Shown: positions 18,694-27,453, counted from the first letter of the stretch. The stretch: DNA of 64,000 nt from Neisseria dentiae (GCF_014055005.1 NZ_CP059570.1:248001-312000), one strand, 5' to 3'. Notes: generated by a model not told the origin, from the sequence alone. Made by a program: numbers and translations.

Positions 18694-19284
18694 ATGTTGA
18701 AAAAATGGCTGGCCATTATCGCCGTATTCACCTCGCTGTTCGCCCTTAACGGCTGCGGCTACAACACCATGCAAACGCAAGACGAAGCGGCCAATGCGGC
18801 TTGGTCGGAAGTGCTCAACCAATACCAGCGCCGCGCCGATCTGATTCCGAACCTGGTCAACACCGTTAAAGGTTACGCCAAACACGAAGAGCAGGTGCTC
18901 ACCGAAGTTACCGCCGCGCGCAGCAAAGTGGGTAGCATCCAGATGACTGCCGACGACGCTACCAACGAAGAAAAGCTCAAGCAATACGCGCAGGCGCAAG
19001 GCGAATTGAGCAGCGCCCTGTCGCGCCTGCTGGTGGTTTCCGAAAACTATCCGCAGCTTAAAGCCGACCAAAACTTCCGCGACCTGCAAGCCCAGCTCGA
19101 AGGCACGGAAAACCGCGTTACGCTCGCGCGCAACAACTACATCAAAGCGGTGCAGACTTATAACACCACCCTGCGCCAGTTTCCGCAAAACATCACCGCC
19201 AAAATCTTCGGCATGAAAGCGCGCCCGCAGTTTACGGTTGAAAACGAAAAAGCCGTATCCACCGCGCCCAAAGTCGAGTTTTAA
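18694..19284 (+). CDS. lemA: LemA family lipoprotein
   Basis: LemA-type membrane-anchored helical protein, function not firmly known. 196 residues with a lipoprotein signal (lipobox LNGC, Cys21), followed by the family pattern WSEVLNQYQRRADLIPNLVNTVKGYA and a C-terminal helical region. The ATG at 18694 follows CGGAGA and is chosen over the 665-residue open frame that runs through the rmlB antisense strand. Followed by two TPM-domain genes, a frequent LemA neighbourhood. Confidence 0.93.
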   Translation: MLKKWLAIIAVFTSLFALNGCGYNTMQTQDEAANAAWSEVLNQYQRRADLIPNLVNTVKGYAKHEEQVLTEVTAARSKVGSIQMTADDATNEEKLKQYAQAQGELSSALSRLLVVSENYPQLKADQNFRDLQAQLEGTENRVTLARNNYIKAVQTYNTTLRQFPQNITAKIFGMKARPQFTVENEKAVSTAPKVEF

Positions 19285-19290
19285 CGTTTG

Positions 19291-19376
19291 GGCCGTCTGA
19301 AAGCATTTTTTGCCGGCACCGTCGGAGCAAAAGCTTTTCAGACGGCCTTACCGAGCCGGCAGGCCGTCTGAAAAAA
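19291..19376. repeat. Three DUS between lemA and the first TPM gene
   Basis: GGCCGTCTGAAAGC near 19291 pairs with the opposed copy ending near 19347; a third copy follows at about 19362-19372. The inverted pair is a possible terminator of lemA or an intercistronic stem. Confidence 0.55.
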
Positions 19377-19395
19377 ACGATTGGAAAGGAAAGCC

Positions 19396-20280
19396 ATGCA
19401 ATCCGTAATACAGCGAATCGGTGTTTTCGCCGCCATGCTGCTGGCCAGCGTGTGGCTGTTTGCCGCCGAGCTTGCTGCCGTGCCCCAGCTTACCGATCCC
19501 GTGATGGACACGGCGCAGATGATGCAGCCGCAGGCGCGGCAGGAACTCAGCGCCCATCTGTTGCAATACAGCCGTGAAAAAGGCAGCCAGATTGTGGTGC
19601 TGACCGTGCCCAAAATCGAGCCGGAAACCCCGTTCGATTATTCCGCCCGCGTGATGGAGCAATGGAAAATCGGCCGCGCGGAACACAGCGACGGCGTGCT
19701 GCTGCTGCTCGTGCGCGACGAGCGCAAAACCCATTTGGCGGTAGGCCGCGGCTTGGAAGGCGCGATTCCCGATGTGTACGCCAAGCGCATTCTCGAAGAT
19801 GTTCTGCGCCCCTATCTGCGCGAAGGTAAAACCGATGAAGGCATCAGCGCCGCCGTGGTGCAGATTGAGAAACTGATTGCCGGCGAGCAGTTGCCCGAAG
19901 CGCAGAACGACAGCGGCGGGGAGGGCGGCGGCGACAGCCTGATTCTGCTGTTTATCCTGCCGTTTATCGCCGGCGGCTTTTTAAAGGCCATCTTCGGGCG
20001 CACGCTGGGCAGCCTGTTTACCGGCGGCGTGATGTTCGGCGTTGCCATGCTGTTCGGCTGGGGGCTGGCAATCGGCGTGCTGGCCGCCCTGGTCGGCGCG
20101 GTGCTGGCCTTTATCATCGGCAGCGGGGCGTTTATTTCGGGAGGCGGCGGTTTCGGCGGAGGCGGCTTCGGCGGCGGTTCGCGCGGGGGCGGCGGCTGGA
20201 GCAGCGGCGGCTTCGGCGGAGGCGGTTTCAGCGGCGGCGGCGGCAGCTTCGGCGGCGGCGGCGCATCGGGAGGTTGGTAA
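19396..20280 (+). CDS. TPM-domain (YgcG-like) protein with glycine-rich tail
   Basis: 294 residues from the ATG at 19396, preceded by GGAAAGGA. N-terminal signal sequence, a TPM (DUF477/YgcG) domain roughly at residues 30-165, two hydrophobic stretches near 175-240, and a C-terminal tail dominated by Gly with Phe and Ser. The TPM fold has been linked to phosphatase or membrane-protein repair roles in other organisms; no function can be assigned here. It lies after lemA and overlaps the next TPM gene (TAATG). Confidence 0.85.
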   Translation: MQSVIQRIGVFAAMLLASVWLFAAELAAVPQLTDPVMDTAQMMQPQARQELSAHLLQYSREKGSQIVVLTVPKIEPETPFDYSARVMEQWKIGRAEHSDGVLLLLVRDERKTHLAVGRGLEGAIPDVYAKRILEDVLRPYLREGKTDEGISAAVVQIEKLIAGEQLPEAQNDSGGEGGGDSLILLFILPFIAGGFLKAIFGRTLGSLFTGGVMFGVAMLFGWGLAIGVLAALVGAVLAFIIGSGAFISGGGGFGGGGFGGGSRGGGGWSSGGFGGGGFSGGGGSFGGGGASGGW

Positions 20281-20789
20281 TGGAACAAAACAAATTCAAA
20301 CGCTTATGGCAGCATTGGCTGCACCCGCGCGCCCGTGTCGAGCGGTATTTTCCCACCGCCGATTTGCAGCGCATCAGCCGCCATATCGGCGAATCCGAGC
20401 AGCACCACCAAGGGCAGATACGCTTTGTAGTCGAATCGCGCTACCCGGGCAGCGCCGTGTTGGGCGGCCTGCAACCCCGCACCCGCGCCTGGCAATGGTT
20501 CGGAGAATTAGGAGTGTGGGATACCGAGCTTAACATCGGCGTGCTGGTGTATGTGTCGTTTGCCGACCATGCCGTCGAAGTGGCGGCAGACCGCGGCATC
20601 GCCGCCAAAGTGGGTGAAGACGAATGGCGGCACGTTTGCGAAACCATGCGCGAAGCGTTTAAGCGCGGGGCGTTCGTAGAAGGTTTGGAAAGCGGCTTGC
20701 AGGAAGTCAACGCCATTCTGACCGCACATTTCCCGCGCAACGGCGCCGCCGCCGCAGACGATTTGCCGAACGATGTGGTGATCAGGTAG
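20280..20789 (+). CDS. TPM-domain protein without signal peptide
   Basis: 169 residues from the ATG at 20280, overlapping the stop of the preceding gene. It lacks a signal peptide and membrane segments but shares the TPM-domain core (FVVESRYPGS, WDTELNIGVLVYVSFADHAVEVAADRGI). It is a shorter, probably cytoplasmic partner of the preceding protein. The exact role is unknown. Confidence 0.8.
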   Translation: MEQNKFKRLWQHWLHPRARVERYFPTADLQRISRHIGESEQHHQGQIRFVVESRYPGSAVLGGLQPRTRAWQWFGELGVWDTELNIGVLVYVSFADHAVEVAADRGIAAKVGEDEWRHVCETMREAFKRGAFVEGLESGLQEVNAILTAHFPRNGAAAADDLPNDVVIR

Positions 20790-20904
20790 CAACTGTGTTA
20801 CCAACTCGTCAGTCAGCAACATCAAACACGGTTAATCAAGCGCATTGTAGGCCGTCTGAATGAAAAAGCTGCCGTAACTGTGTGTACGGCAGCTTTTTTA
20901 ACGG

Positions 20905-21099
20905 GAGACCTTTGCAAAATTCATTTAGGCCGTCTGAAATATTCAACCATCGTCATTCCCGCGTAGGCGGGAATCCAGCCTTTAAACCATTAAGTATTTT
21001 ATTTCAATAGTTTACGAAAAACGACTAGATTCCCGCCTACGCGGGAATGACGAGGCACAAACCTTTTTAGGGTTGAATTGGTTTTTTTGCAAAGGTCTC
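20905..21099. repeat. Double dRS3 cassette with GAGACC/GGTCTC ends
   Basis: 195 bp bounded by GAGACCTTTGCAAAA (20905-20919) and its inverse TTTTTTGCAAAGGTCTC ending at 21099. It holds two dRS3 copies in opposite orientation, at 20955-20974 and 21029-21048, and one DUS. It fills most of the gap between the second TPM gene and tRNA-Leu; the rest of that gap holds no gene. Confidence 0.8.
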
Positions 21100-21133
21100 G
21101 GGGGTATTGGGAACGGCGGCGGTTGTTTCAGGC

Positions 21134-21159
21134 AAAAAAACAACCGCTAAAAAGCGGTT
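21134..21159 (-). terminator. Terminator of tRNA-Leu
   Basis: On the minus strand AACCGCT, TTTT, AGCGGTT is followed by GTTTTTTT, directly downstream of the tRNA-Leu CCA end. Confidence 0.8.
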
Positions 21160-21164
21160 TTGTG

Positions 21165-21249
21165 TGGTGCCCAGGGTCGGACTCGAACCGACACACCTTT
21201 CGGCGGGGGATTTTGAGTCCCCTGCGTCTACCAATTTCGCCACCTGGGC
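21165..21249 (-). tRNA. tRNA-Leu (CAA)
   Basis: 85-base class II tRNA on the minus strand. Acceptor GCCCAGG/CCTGGGC, anticodon stem GGGGA/TCCCC around loop CTCAAAA with anticodon CAA, a long variable arm (GCCGAAAGGTGT), T loop TTCGAGT and encoded CCA. Confidence 0.96.
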
Positions 21250-21491
21250 AGGTGAAGAGTTGGCTATTATAGTGCCAAAAAAAATCTTGTAAAGCCTTGT
21301 GTGGGGATTTCTCGGGCTGTTTTTACAATTGCTTGAAAATAAATGGAATAAAAGTATGTTTGGCGCAGTTGGCGTTTGGGCGGAAAAACGTGCTGAATTT
21401 GACCTGAAACAGGCGGTTGGGCAACATTAAAACCTGTAAACAGGTTAAGATGGCGGAAACTGATTTCATCTGAACGATTCAGGAGAATGCC

Positions 21492-22157
21492 ATGTTCAAA
21501 CCGACCCCCCGCCGTATTCTGCTTGCCGTTGCGGCTGCGGCCCTGCTGGCGGCCTGCAAGCCGCAGGAAACTACCGATCCGGCCGCATCGCAACCTGCGC
21601 CCGACAAGGCTTCCGCCACGGTGGCGGCGGCGCAGCCGGCGGGCTTTCACGGCACGGATATGCGTAAGGAAGACATCGGCGGCGATTTCACGCTAACCGA
21701 CGGCGACGGCAAACCGTTCAGCCTGAGCAGCCTGAAAGGCAAAACGGTGATTTTATCGTTCGGCTATACCCATTGCCCCGATGTCTGCCCCACCGAACTG
21801 CTCACCTACAGCGATGCGCTCAAGCAGCTCGGTGCCGAGGCGGATAAGGTGGCGGTGGTGTTCGCCAGCGTCGATCCCGAGCGCGACACGCCCGAGCTGA
21901 TCGGCAAATATGCCCGCCAGTTCAACCCGGCCTTTATCGGCTTAACTGCCACAGAAGACCAGGATTTGCCGCTGATCAAGCAGCAATACCGCGTGGTTTC
22001 GGCCAAAGCGCAGCAGCAGTCGGAAAAAGTTTATCTGGTCGACCACACCGCAGGGGCTTATCTGCTTGATAAAAACGGCGAAGTAGCCGTGTTCGAGCCT
22101 TACGGCAACACCGCGCAACAGATTGCAGACGATATCCGCATCTTGTTAAAATCTTAA
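21492..22157 (+). CDS. SCO1/SenC family copper-binding lipoprotein
   Basis: Thioredoxin-fold copper chaperone or thiol reductase, normally used to mature the CuA or CuB site of cytochrome oxidase. 221 residues: lipobox LAAC (Cys22), an Ala/Pro-rich linker, then the SCO domain with CPDVC (Cys95, Cys99) and the copper-ligand histidine in VDHTAG (His185). It is therefore predicted to be membrane-anchored on the periplasmic side. Monocistronic, closed by a DUS hairpin. Confidence 0.92.
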   Translation: MFKPTPRRILLAVAAAALLAACKPQETTDPAASQPAPDKASATVAAAQPAGFHGTDMRKEDIGGDFTLTDGDGKPFSLSSLKGKTVILSFGYTHCPDVCPTELLTYSDALKQLGAEADKVAVVFASVDPERDTPELIGKYARQFNPAFIGLTATEDQDLPLIKQQYRVVSAKAQQQSEKVYLVDHTAGAYLLDKNGEVAVFEPYGNTAQQIADDIRILLKS

Positions 22158-22166
22158 CCGTCTGAA

Positions 22167-22200
22167 TCAGGCCGTCTGAAAAAGATTTCAGACGGCCTGA
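22167..22200 (+). terminator. DUS terminator after the SCO1-like gene
   Basis: TCAGGCCGTCTGAA and TTCAGACGGCCTGA form a 14-bp perfect stem with a 6-base loop. Confidence 0.75.
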
Positions 22201-22230
22201 TAACCATCACATCACAACATTTCAAAAAAT

Positions 22231-22890
22231 ATGCAAGAAAACCAATTGACCATCGCCTTATCGAAAGGCCGCATTTTCGACGAAACCCTGCCGCTGTTGG
22301 CCGCCGCAGGCATCACACCCGCAGAAAACCCCGAAAAATCGCGCAAGCTGATTATCGGCACCAACCATGAAAACATCCGCCTGGTGATTGTGCGCGCCAG
22401 CGACGTGCCCACTTATGTGCAATACGGCGCGGCCGATTTCGGCATCGCCGGCAAAGACGTGTTGATCGAGCACGGCGGCGACGGCCTTTACCAGCCGCTG
22501 GACCTGCAAATCGCCAAATGCCGCATGATGGTGGCCGTGCCCAAAGGTTTCGATTATGCCGCCGCTTCGCAACCGGGCTGCCGCCTGCGCGTGGCCACCA
22601 AATATCCCGATATCGCCGCCGAACACTTCGCCGCCAAAGGCGTGCATGTGGACATCATCAAACTTTACGGTTCGATGGAACTCGCCCCGCTGGTGGGTTT
22701 GAGCGACGCCATTGTTGATTTGGTTTCCACCGGCGGCACGTTGAAAGCCAACAATCTCGAAGCGGTGGAGCATATCTGCGATATTTCCAGCCGTTTGGTG
22801 GTGAACAAGGCGGCGCTGAAAGTGAAACACACGCTCATCCAGCCCGTAATCGACGCATTTGCGGGCGCAATCGCCGCAGAGGCCGTCTGA
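22231..22890 (+). CDS. hisG: ATP phosphoribosyltransferase HisG (short form)
   Basis: First step of histidine synthesis, condensing ATP and PRPP. 219 residues, the short form that lacks the regulatory domain and needs HisZ; no hisZ is visible here. Visible motifs are TIALSKGRIFDETLPLL, GAADFGIAGKDVL and the PRPP-binding segment DLVSTGGTLKANNL. It heads a run with the NYN/LOTUS gene, a YjbR-like gene and hisD, with gaps of 26-41 bases. Confidence 0.95.
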   Translation: MQENQLTIALSKGRIFDETLPLLAAAGITPAENPEKSRKLIIGTNHENIRLVIVRASDVPTYVQYGAADFGIAGKDVLIEHGGDGLYQPLDLQIAKCRMMVAVPKGFDYAAASQPGCRLRVATKYPDIAAEHFAAKGVHVDIIKLYGSMELAPLVGLSDAIVDLVSTGGTLKANNLEAVEHICDISSRLVVNKAALKVKHTLIQPVIDAFAGAIAAEAV

Positions 22891-22916
22891 AAAGATAACC
22901 AAAAGAAGAACAAACC

Positions 22917-24149
22917 ATGAACATCACCGACAAAAAGCTCGCCGTTTTAATCGACGCCGACAACGCCCCTGCCGACATCATCGACCGCCTGCTGGAAGAA
23001 ATCGCCAAATACGGCATCGCCAGCGTCAAACGCATCTACGGCGACTGGAGCCACGGCCTCAACAAATGGAAGGCCGCGCTGTTGCCGCACGCCATCATTC
23101 CCGTGCAGCAGTTTGCCTACACCAAAGGCAAAAACGCCACCGATATGGCGCTGGTTATCGATGCGATGGACCTGCTTTACAGCGGCAATTTCGATGGCTT
23201 CTGCATCGTTTCCAGCGACAGTGACTTCACCCGCCTGGCCAGCCGCCTGCGCGAAAGCGGCCTTACCGTTTACGGTTTCGGCGAAAAGAAAACTCCCGAA
23301 GCCTTCCGCAAAGCCTGCGACAAATTCATCCACACCGAAATTTTCCGCCCCGAAAAAAGCGGCGCCGATAAAAACAAAAGCAGCGGCAAAACCAAGCCTG
23401 CCGCCGAAACCGGCTCGTCCGCGCCCGACGCCGCCACGCTCATCAAACGCGCAGTGCGCGAAAACGCCGACGATTTGGGCTGGGCCAACCTCGGCCCCAT
23501 CGGCAGCTACATCAACAAAATCAACCCCGATTTCGACCCGCGCCTCTACGGTTTCAGCAAACTTTCCGAATTAATCAAATCGTTCGACATCTTCGAATGG
23601 CGCACCGACAACAACCAAATCCAAGTGCGCCGCCGCCCCGTTGCCGAAAAAAACGGCAGGCCGTCTGAAAACGGGCAGCACGAGCCCCGCCAAAACGAAA
23701 CCGGCGAGCCTGTGCGCGGCAAAAACCAAACCGCTCAGCCGGACAATGCGCCTGCCGAACCCGCCGCACCCGATGTGCCCGCGCCAGGCCGAAAGCCCGC
23801 CCGCAAAGCGCGCGCGCCGCAAAACGAAACGCCGTCTGAAACCGCAGCGGCACACGCAACGGCCGAAACGGCAGACAACGCCGCCAAACCCAAAAGCAAC
23901 GGCAAACCCACCTTCACCAAACTGATACCCGTGGTGCAGCAGGCCGTCGATGCCGCAGCCGACGGGAGCGGCTGGGCGCGCCTGGGCGACGTGCTCAAAC
24001 AGCTCGCCCCCGCCGTCAACCCGCACCAATACGGCTTCGACACCGACCGCGCGCTGATACACGCCATTTACAGCGACTGGCTGGAAATCAAAAAAGCCGG
24101 CCGCGGTGAGCGCGTGCGCGTTAACAAGCGGTTTGTGAGCAAAGACTGA
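22917..24149 (+). CDS. NYN-domain ribonuclease-like protein with two OST-HTH/LOTUS domains
   Basis: 410 residues. Residues 8-145 form a NYN (PIN-like) nuclease domain, with VLIDADNAP, KNATDMALVIDAM and VSSDSDFTRLASRLRESG supplying the conserved acidic residues. Two OST-HTH/LOTUS-like domains follow, at about 175-240 (LIKRAVRENADDLGWANLG) and about 335-405 (VVQQAVDAAADGSGWARLG), separated by a Pro/Glu/Ala-rich linker containing uptake sequences. The architecture suggests a metal-dependent RNA-cleaving or RNA-binding protein. The biological target is unknown. It is embedded between hisG and hisD. Confidence 0.85.
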   Translation: MNITDKKLAVLIDADNAPADIIDRLLEEIAKYGIASVKRIYGDWSHGLNKWKAALLPHAIIPVQQFAYTKGKNATDMALVIDAMDLLYSGNFDGFCIVSSDSDFTRLASRLRESGLTVYGFGEKKTPEAFRKACDKFIHTEIFRPEKSGADKNKSSGKTKPAAETGSSAPDAATLIKRAVRENADDLGWANLGPIGSYINKINPDFDPRLYGFSKLSELIKSFDIFEWRTDNNQIQVRRRPVAEKNGRPSENGQHEPRQNETGEPVRGKNQTAQPDNAPAEPAAPDVPAPGRKPARKARAPQNETPSETAAAHATAETADNAAKPKSNGKPTFTKLIPVVQQAVDAAADGSGWARLGDVLKQLAPAVNPHQYGFDTDRALIHAIYSDWLEIKKAGRGERVRVNKRFVSKD

Positions 24150-24180
24150 CGCCGTCTGAAAACCGCAAGGAGTACGCGCA

Positions 24181-24540
24181 GTGGACCGCCAAACCCTGCT
24201 TGACTATGTCGCCCGACGCTACCTTACCGTGCCCGAATATCCGTGGCGAAAGCATCCCGATTATGCCGTGCTGCGCCACAGGGGCAGCGGCAAATGGTAT
24301 GCCGTTTTAATGGATGTGTCCGCCGCCAAACTCGGCTTGGCAGGCAGCGCAAATGTGCCGTTGGCCAATATCAAAGCCGCCCCCGATTTGGTGCAGCTCC
24401 TGCGCGTGCAGACGGGTTTTCTGCCCGCCTACCACATGAACAAAACGCACTGGCTGAGCGTGCGGCTCGACGGCTCTGCGGATGCGGAAACGGTAAAAGC
24501 TTTGCTGGACGGCAGCTTCGCATTAACACAGGCCGTCTGA
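24181..24540 (+). CDS. MmcQ/YjbR family protein
   Basis: 119 residues starting at a GTG preceded by AAGGAG. The MmcQ/YjbR (DUF419) fold is recognisable from YPWRKHPDYAVLRHRGSGKWYAVLMDV and the conserved HMNKTHWLSVRLDG. Members are DNA-binding-like proteins of unclear role. It lies between the NYN/LOTUS gene and hisD with short gaps, so is probably co-transcribed. Confidence 0.82.
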   Translation: MDRQTLLDYVARRYLTVPEYPWRKHPDYAVLRHRGSGKWYAVLMDVSAAKLGLAGSANVPLANIKAAPDLVQLLRVQTGFLPAYHMNKTHWLSVRLDGSADAETVKALLDGSFALTQAV

Positions 24541-24581
24541 AAAACCCGGGCCGAACCTTTAAAAAACGAAAGAGCGAAACC

Positions 24582-25874
24582 ATGAAACACCTCAACACCC
24601 AATCCCCCGATTTCCAAGCCGAACTCAAAGCGCTGCTGGCTTTTGAAACCGCGCAAGACCCGAAAATCGACCAAATCGTGGCCGACATCTGCGCCGACGT
24701 GCAAAAGCGCGGCGATGCGGCTGTAATCGAATACACCAATAAATTCGACGGCACGGCGGCGCAAACCTTTGCCGATTTAACCTTAAGCCAAGAAGATTTG
24801 AAAAACGCCTTCGAACGCCTGCCCGAAAATGTTCAGACGGCCTTGAAAACCGCCGCCGCGCGCGTGGAAAGCTACCACCAACGCCAAAAACTGGAATCGT
24901 GGACATACACCGACGAAGACGGCACGCTCTTGGGCCAGCAAATTACCGCGCTCGACCGCGTCGGCATTTATGTGCCCGGCGGTAAAGCAGCCTACCCCAG
25001 CTCGGTGATTATGAACGCCATGCCCGCGCATGTGGCCGGCGTGAAAGAAATCATCATGGTGGTGCCGACCCCGAAAGGCGAACGCAACGACATCGTGCTG
25101 GCGGCAGCTTATGTGGCGGGCGTAACCAAAGTGTTTACTATTGGCGGCGCGCAAGCCGTGGCCGCGCTGGCTTACGGCACCGAAACCGTGCCGCAGGTCG
25201 ATAAAATCACCGGCCCCGGCAATGCTTTTGTGGCCGCCGCCAAACGCCGCGTGTTCGGCGTGGTGGGCATCGACATGGTGGCCGGGCCGTCTGAAATTCT
25301 GGTGATTGCCGACGGCAGCACGCCCGCCGATTGGGTGGCGATGGATTTGTTCAGCCAGGCCGAACACGACGAAATAGCCCAAGCCATTCTGATTGCCACT
25401 TCGCAAGCGTATTTAAACGAAGTTCAGACGGCCATGGACAAACTGATTGAAGAAATGCCGCGCCGCGACATCATCGAAGCCTCGCTGGGCAACCGCGGTG
25501 CGTTTGTGTTGGCAAAAGATTTGGACGAAGCCTGCGATATCGCCAACTATATCGCACCCGAACACTTGGAATTGTCGGTGGAAAACGCCGATCAATGGGC
25601 GCAGAAAATCCGCCATGCCGGCGCGATTTTTATGGGCAGATACACCAGCGAGAGCTTGGGCGACTATTGCGCCGGCCCCAACCATGTGCTGCCCACCAGC
25701 CGTACCGCCCGTTTCTCGTCGCCCTTGGGTACCTACGATTTCCAAAAACGCTCGAGCCTGATTCAGGTATCCGAAGCGGGCGCGCAAAAACTGGGCAAAA
25801 CCGCCAGCATTTTGGCACACGGCGAAATGCTCACCGCCCATGCGCGCGCGGCCGAATTCCGTTTGAAAGATTAG
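24582..25874 (+). CDS. hisD: Histidinol dehydrogenase HisD
   Basis: Zinc- and NAD-dependent oxidation of histidinol to histidine, last two steps of the pathway. 430 residues with IYVPGGKAAYPSSVIMNAMPA, the signature segment with PSEILVIADG, and APEHLELSV. I chose the ATG at 24582 over the longer frame. The TAG stop lies inside the left terminal inverted repeat of the small element at 25871-26062, so the insertion has landed at the very end of the gene. Confidence 0.95.
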   Translation: MKHLNTQSPDFQAELKALLAFETAQDPKIDQIVADICADVQKRGDAAVIEYTNKFDGTAAQTFADLTLSQEDLKNAFERLPENVQTALKTAAARVESYHQRQKLESWTYTDEDGTLLGQQITALDRVGIYVPGGKAAYPSSVIMNAMPAHVAGVKEIIMVVPTPKGERNDIVLAAAYVAGVTKVFTIGGAQAVAALAYGTETVPQVDKITGPGNAFVAAAKRRVFGVVGIDMVAGPSEILVIADGSTPADWVAMDLFSQAEHDEIAQAILIATSQAYLNEVQTAMDKLIEEMPRRDIIEASLGNRGAFVLAKDLDEACDIANYIAPEHLELSVENADQWAQKIRHAGAIFMGRYTSESLGDYCAGPNHVLPTSRTARFSSPLGTYDFQKRSSLIQVSEAGAQKLGKTASILAHGEMLTAHARAAEFRLKD

Positions 25875-26062
25875 GGAGTGTAGTCAGAAGGCTTGTGAAG
25901 CGGTTTTTTGAGGAAAAATCCGCAGATGCCAGGCAAAAAGCGCAGCAAGATTGGACATCTTGCGAGCATTTTAGCTTCGCAAGTCCGCTACGCTACCTAA
26001 CGCCGCAGATGCGGATTTTGACCAAAAATACCGCCGCAACGCTTTCTGACTACACTCCCTAA
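25871..26062. mobile_element. MITE-like element with 22-bp terminal inverted repeats
   Basis: A 192-bp block begins TTAGGGAGTGTAGTCAGAA at 25871 and ends with the inverse of the same sequence at 26062; the outer 22 bases match at 21 positions. Inward the arms stay recognisably similar for about 60 bases (GCGGT...AAAATCCGCA on both sides). The centre holds a further hairpin, CTTGCGA/TCGCAAG. There is no coding capacity. The hisD stop codon lies within the left end. Confidence 0.75.
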
Positions 26063-26128
26063 TGTTTCGGCATAGGTGTATATTTAAAAACCGCCCCGAT
26101 CGGCCTATAATCCGTTTCTTCAAACAAC

Positions 26129-26162
26129 AGGCCGTCTGAAAAGCGCCGTTTTCAGACGGCCT
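26129..26162 (+). terminator. DUS hairpin before alr
   Basis: AGGCCGTCTGAAAA (26129-26142) and TTTTCAGACGGCCT (26149-26162) form a 14-bp stem with a 6-base loop. It closes the his gene run and precedes alr. Confidence 0.65.
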
Positions 26163-26205
26163 TTAACCAATGCCTGCCAACCCTGCCGTAAAGGATATTC
26201 TGAAA

Positions 26206-27264
26206 ATGCGTCCGCTAAATGCCCAAATCCGCCTTGAAAACCTGCGCCACAATTATCAAACCTTAAAAAACATCCACGGCGGCAAACTGTTGGCGGTGGT
26301 GAAGGCCGATGCCTACGGCCACGGTGCGGTGCGGTGCGCGCACGCGCTGGCGGATTTGGCCGACGGTTTTGCCGTGGCGAGCGTGGAAGAGGCGGTGCAG
26401 TTGCGGGAACACGGCATCGAAAACCCGATTCTGCTGCTGGAAGGCGTGTTTGAAGCCAAAGAATACGAACAGGTCGACCGCCACCGCCTGTGGCCAGCCG
26501 TGTGCAGCCAATGGCAGCTTGAAGCGCTGCTGCACCACCCATGGCAGCAACCCGTGAAAGTATGGCTGAAAATGGATTCGGGTATGCACCGTGCCGGCTT
26601 CTTTCCGCATAACTACGCCGCTGCCTACACGGCGCTGAAACAGAACCGAAATGTTGACAGCATTGTGAAATTCAGCCACTTCGCCTGCGCCGACGAAGCC
26701 GACAACGCCATGACCGAAATGCAGCTTGAAGCGTTTGATTTGGGCTGCGAGGGGTTGGCGGGCGAAGAGAGCCTGGCCAATTCCGCCGCTATGCTGCGTT
26801 ATCCCGCCGCCCGCCGCGATTGGGGCAGGGCGGGCATCGCACTTTACGGTGCCTGCCCGTTCGGCCACACCGACAGCCGTTTGAAACCCGTGATGCGCCT
26901 GAGCACGCGCGTGTTCGGCGAGCGGGTGTTGCAGCCGCATTCGCCGGTGGGTTACGGCGCGGCGTTCTACACCAAAAAATCCACCCGCGTGGGTCTGATT
27001 GCCTGCGGCTATGCCGACGGCTACCCGCGCCATGCCCCCAACGGCACGCCCGTTGCCATCGGCAGCCACCGCAGCCAGCTTATTGGCCGCGTGTCGATGG
27101 ATATGATGACGGTGGAGCTTGATGTGTCGCACGAAGGCATAGGCAACGAAGTCGAGCTGTGGGGCGATGTGGTGAACGTGAACGAAGTGGCCAAAGCCGC
27201 CGGCACCATTGCCTACGAACTGCTCTGCCATGTGAAGCGGGCGAAGTTTACTTATTACGAATAA
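26206..27264 (+). CDS. alr: Alanine racemase Alr
   Basis: PLP enzyme making D-alanine for peptidoglycan. 352 residues from the ATG at 26206, which follows AAGGATATT, rather than the upstream in-frame ATG at 26170. The PLP lysine lies in VVKADAYGHG (Lys33), and the other catalytic tyrosine in GYGAAFYTKK. The fold is an N-terminal TIM barrel and C-terminal beta domain. Length equals that expected for neisserial Alr. Confidence 0.95.
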   Translation: MRPLNAQIRLENLRHNYQTLKNIHGGKLLAVVKADAYGHGAVRCAHALADLADGFAVASVEEAVQLREHGIENPILLLEGVFEAKEYEQVDRHRLWPAVCSQWQLEALLHHPWQQPVKVWLKMDSGMHRAGFFPHNYAAAYTALKQNRNVDSIVKFSHFACADEADNAMTEMQLEAFDLGCEGLAGEESLANSAAMLRYPAARRDWGRAGIALYGACPFGHTDSRLKPVMRLSTRVFGERVLQPHSPVGYGAAFYTKKSTRVGLIACGYADGYPRHAPNGTPVAIGSHRSQLIGRVSMDMMTVELDVSHEGIGNEVELWGDVVNVNEVAKAAGTIAYELLCHVKRAKFTYYE

Positions 27265-27333
27265 CCGGATGCGCCGAAGGCCGTCTGAAAGCCCGCATTG
27301 TTCCGGCAGCCGCTCCGTTTTGTCAGACGGCCT

Positions 27334-27453
27334 GAGACCTTTGCAAAAATACCTTGAGGCCGTCTGAAATGCTTAGATTCCGTCATTCCCGCGTAGGCGG
27401 GAATGACGGGAAATAAATTTTTTGTGATGTTTTTTTAATTTTGCAAAGGTCCC
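27334..27453. repeat. dRS3 cassette with GAGACC ends
   Basis: 120 bp bounded by GAGACCTTTGCAAAA (27334-27348) and TTTTGCAAAGGTCCC (27439-27453). It holds a perfect dRS3 at 27385-27404 and a DUS near 27358. Same design as the blocks at 4049 and 20905. Confidence 0.78.

Noticed and set aside
17287..19284. 665-codon frame joining the rmlB antisense strand to LemA
   Set aside because: Only the last 196 codons are LemA, with their own ATG, ribosome site and lipobox; the rest is antisense of rmlB.
19900..20280. Short glycine-coding repeats in the first TPM gene as a phase-variation tract
   Set aside because: The repeats are irregular GGC/GGT codons without a long uniform unit, so slippage switching is not supported.
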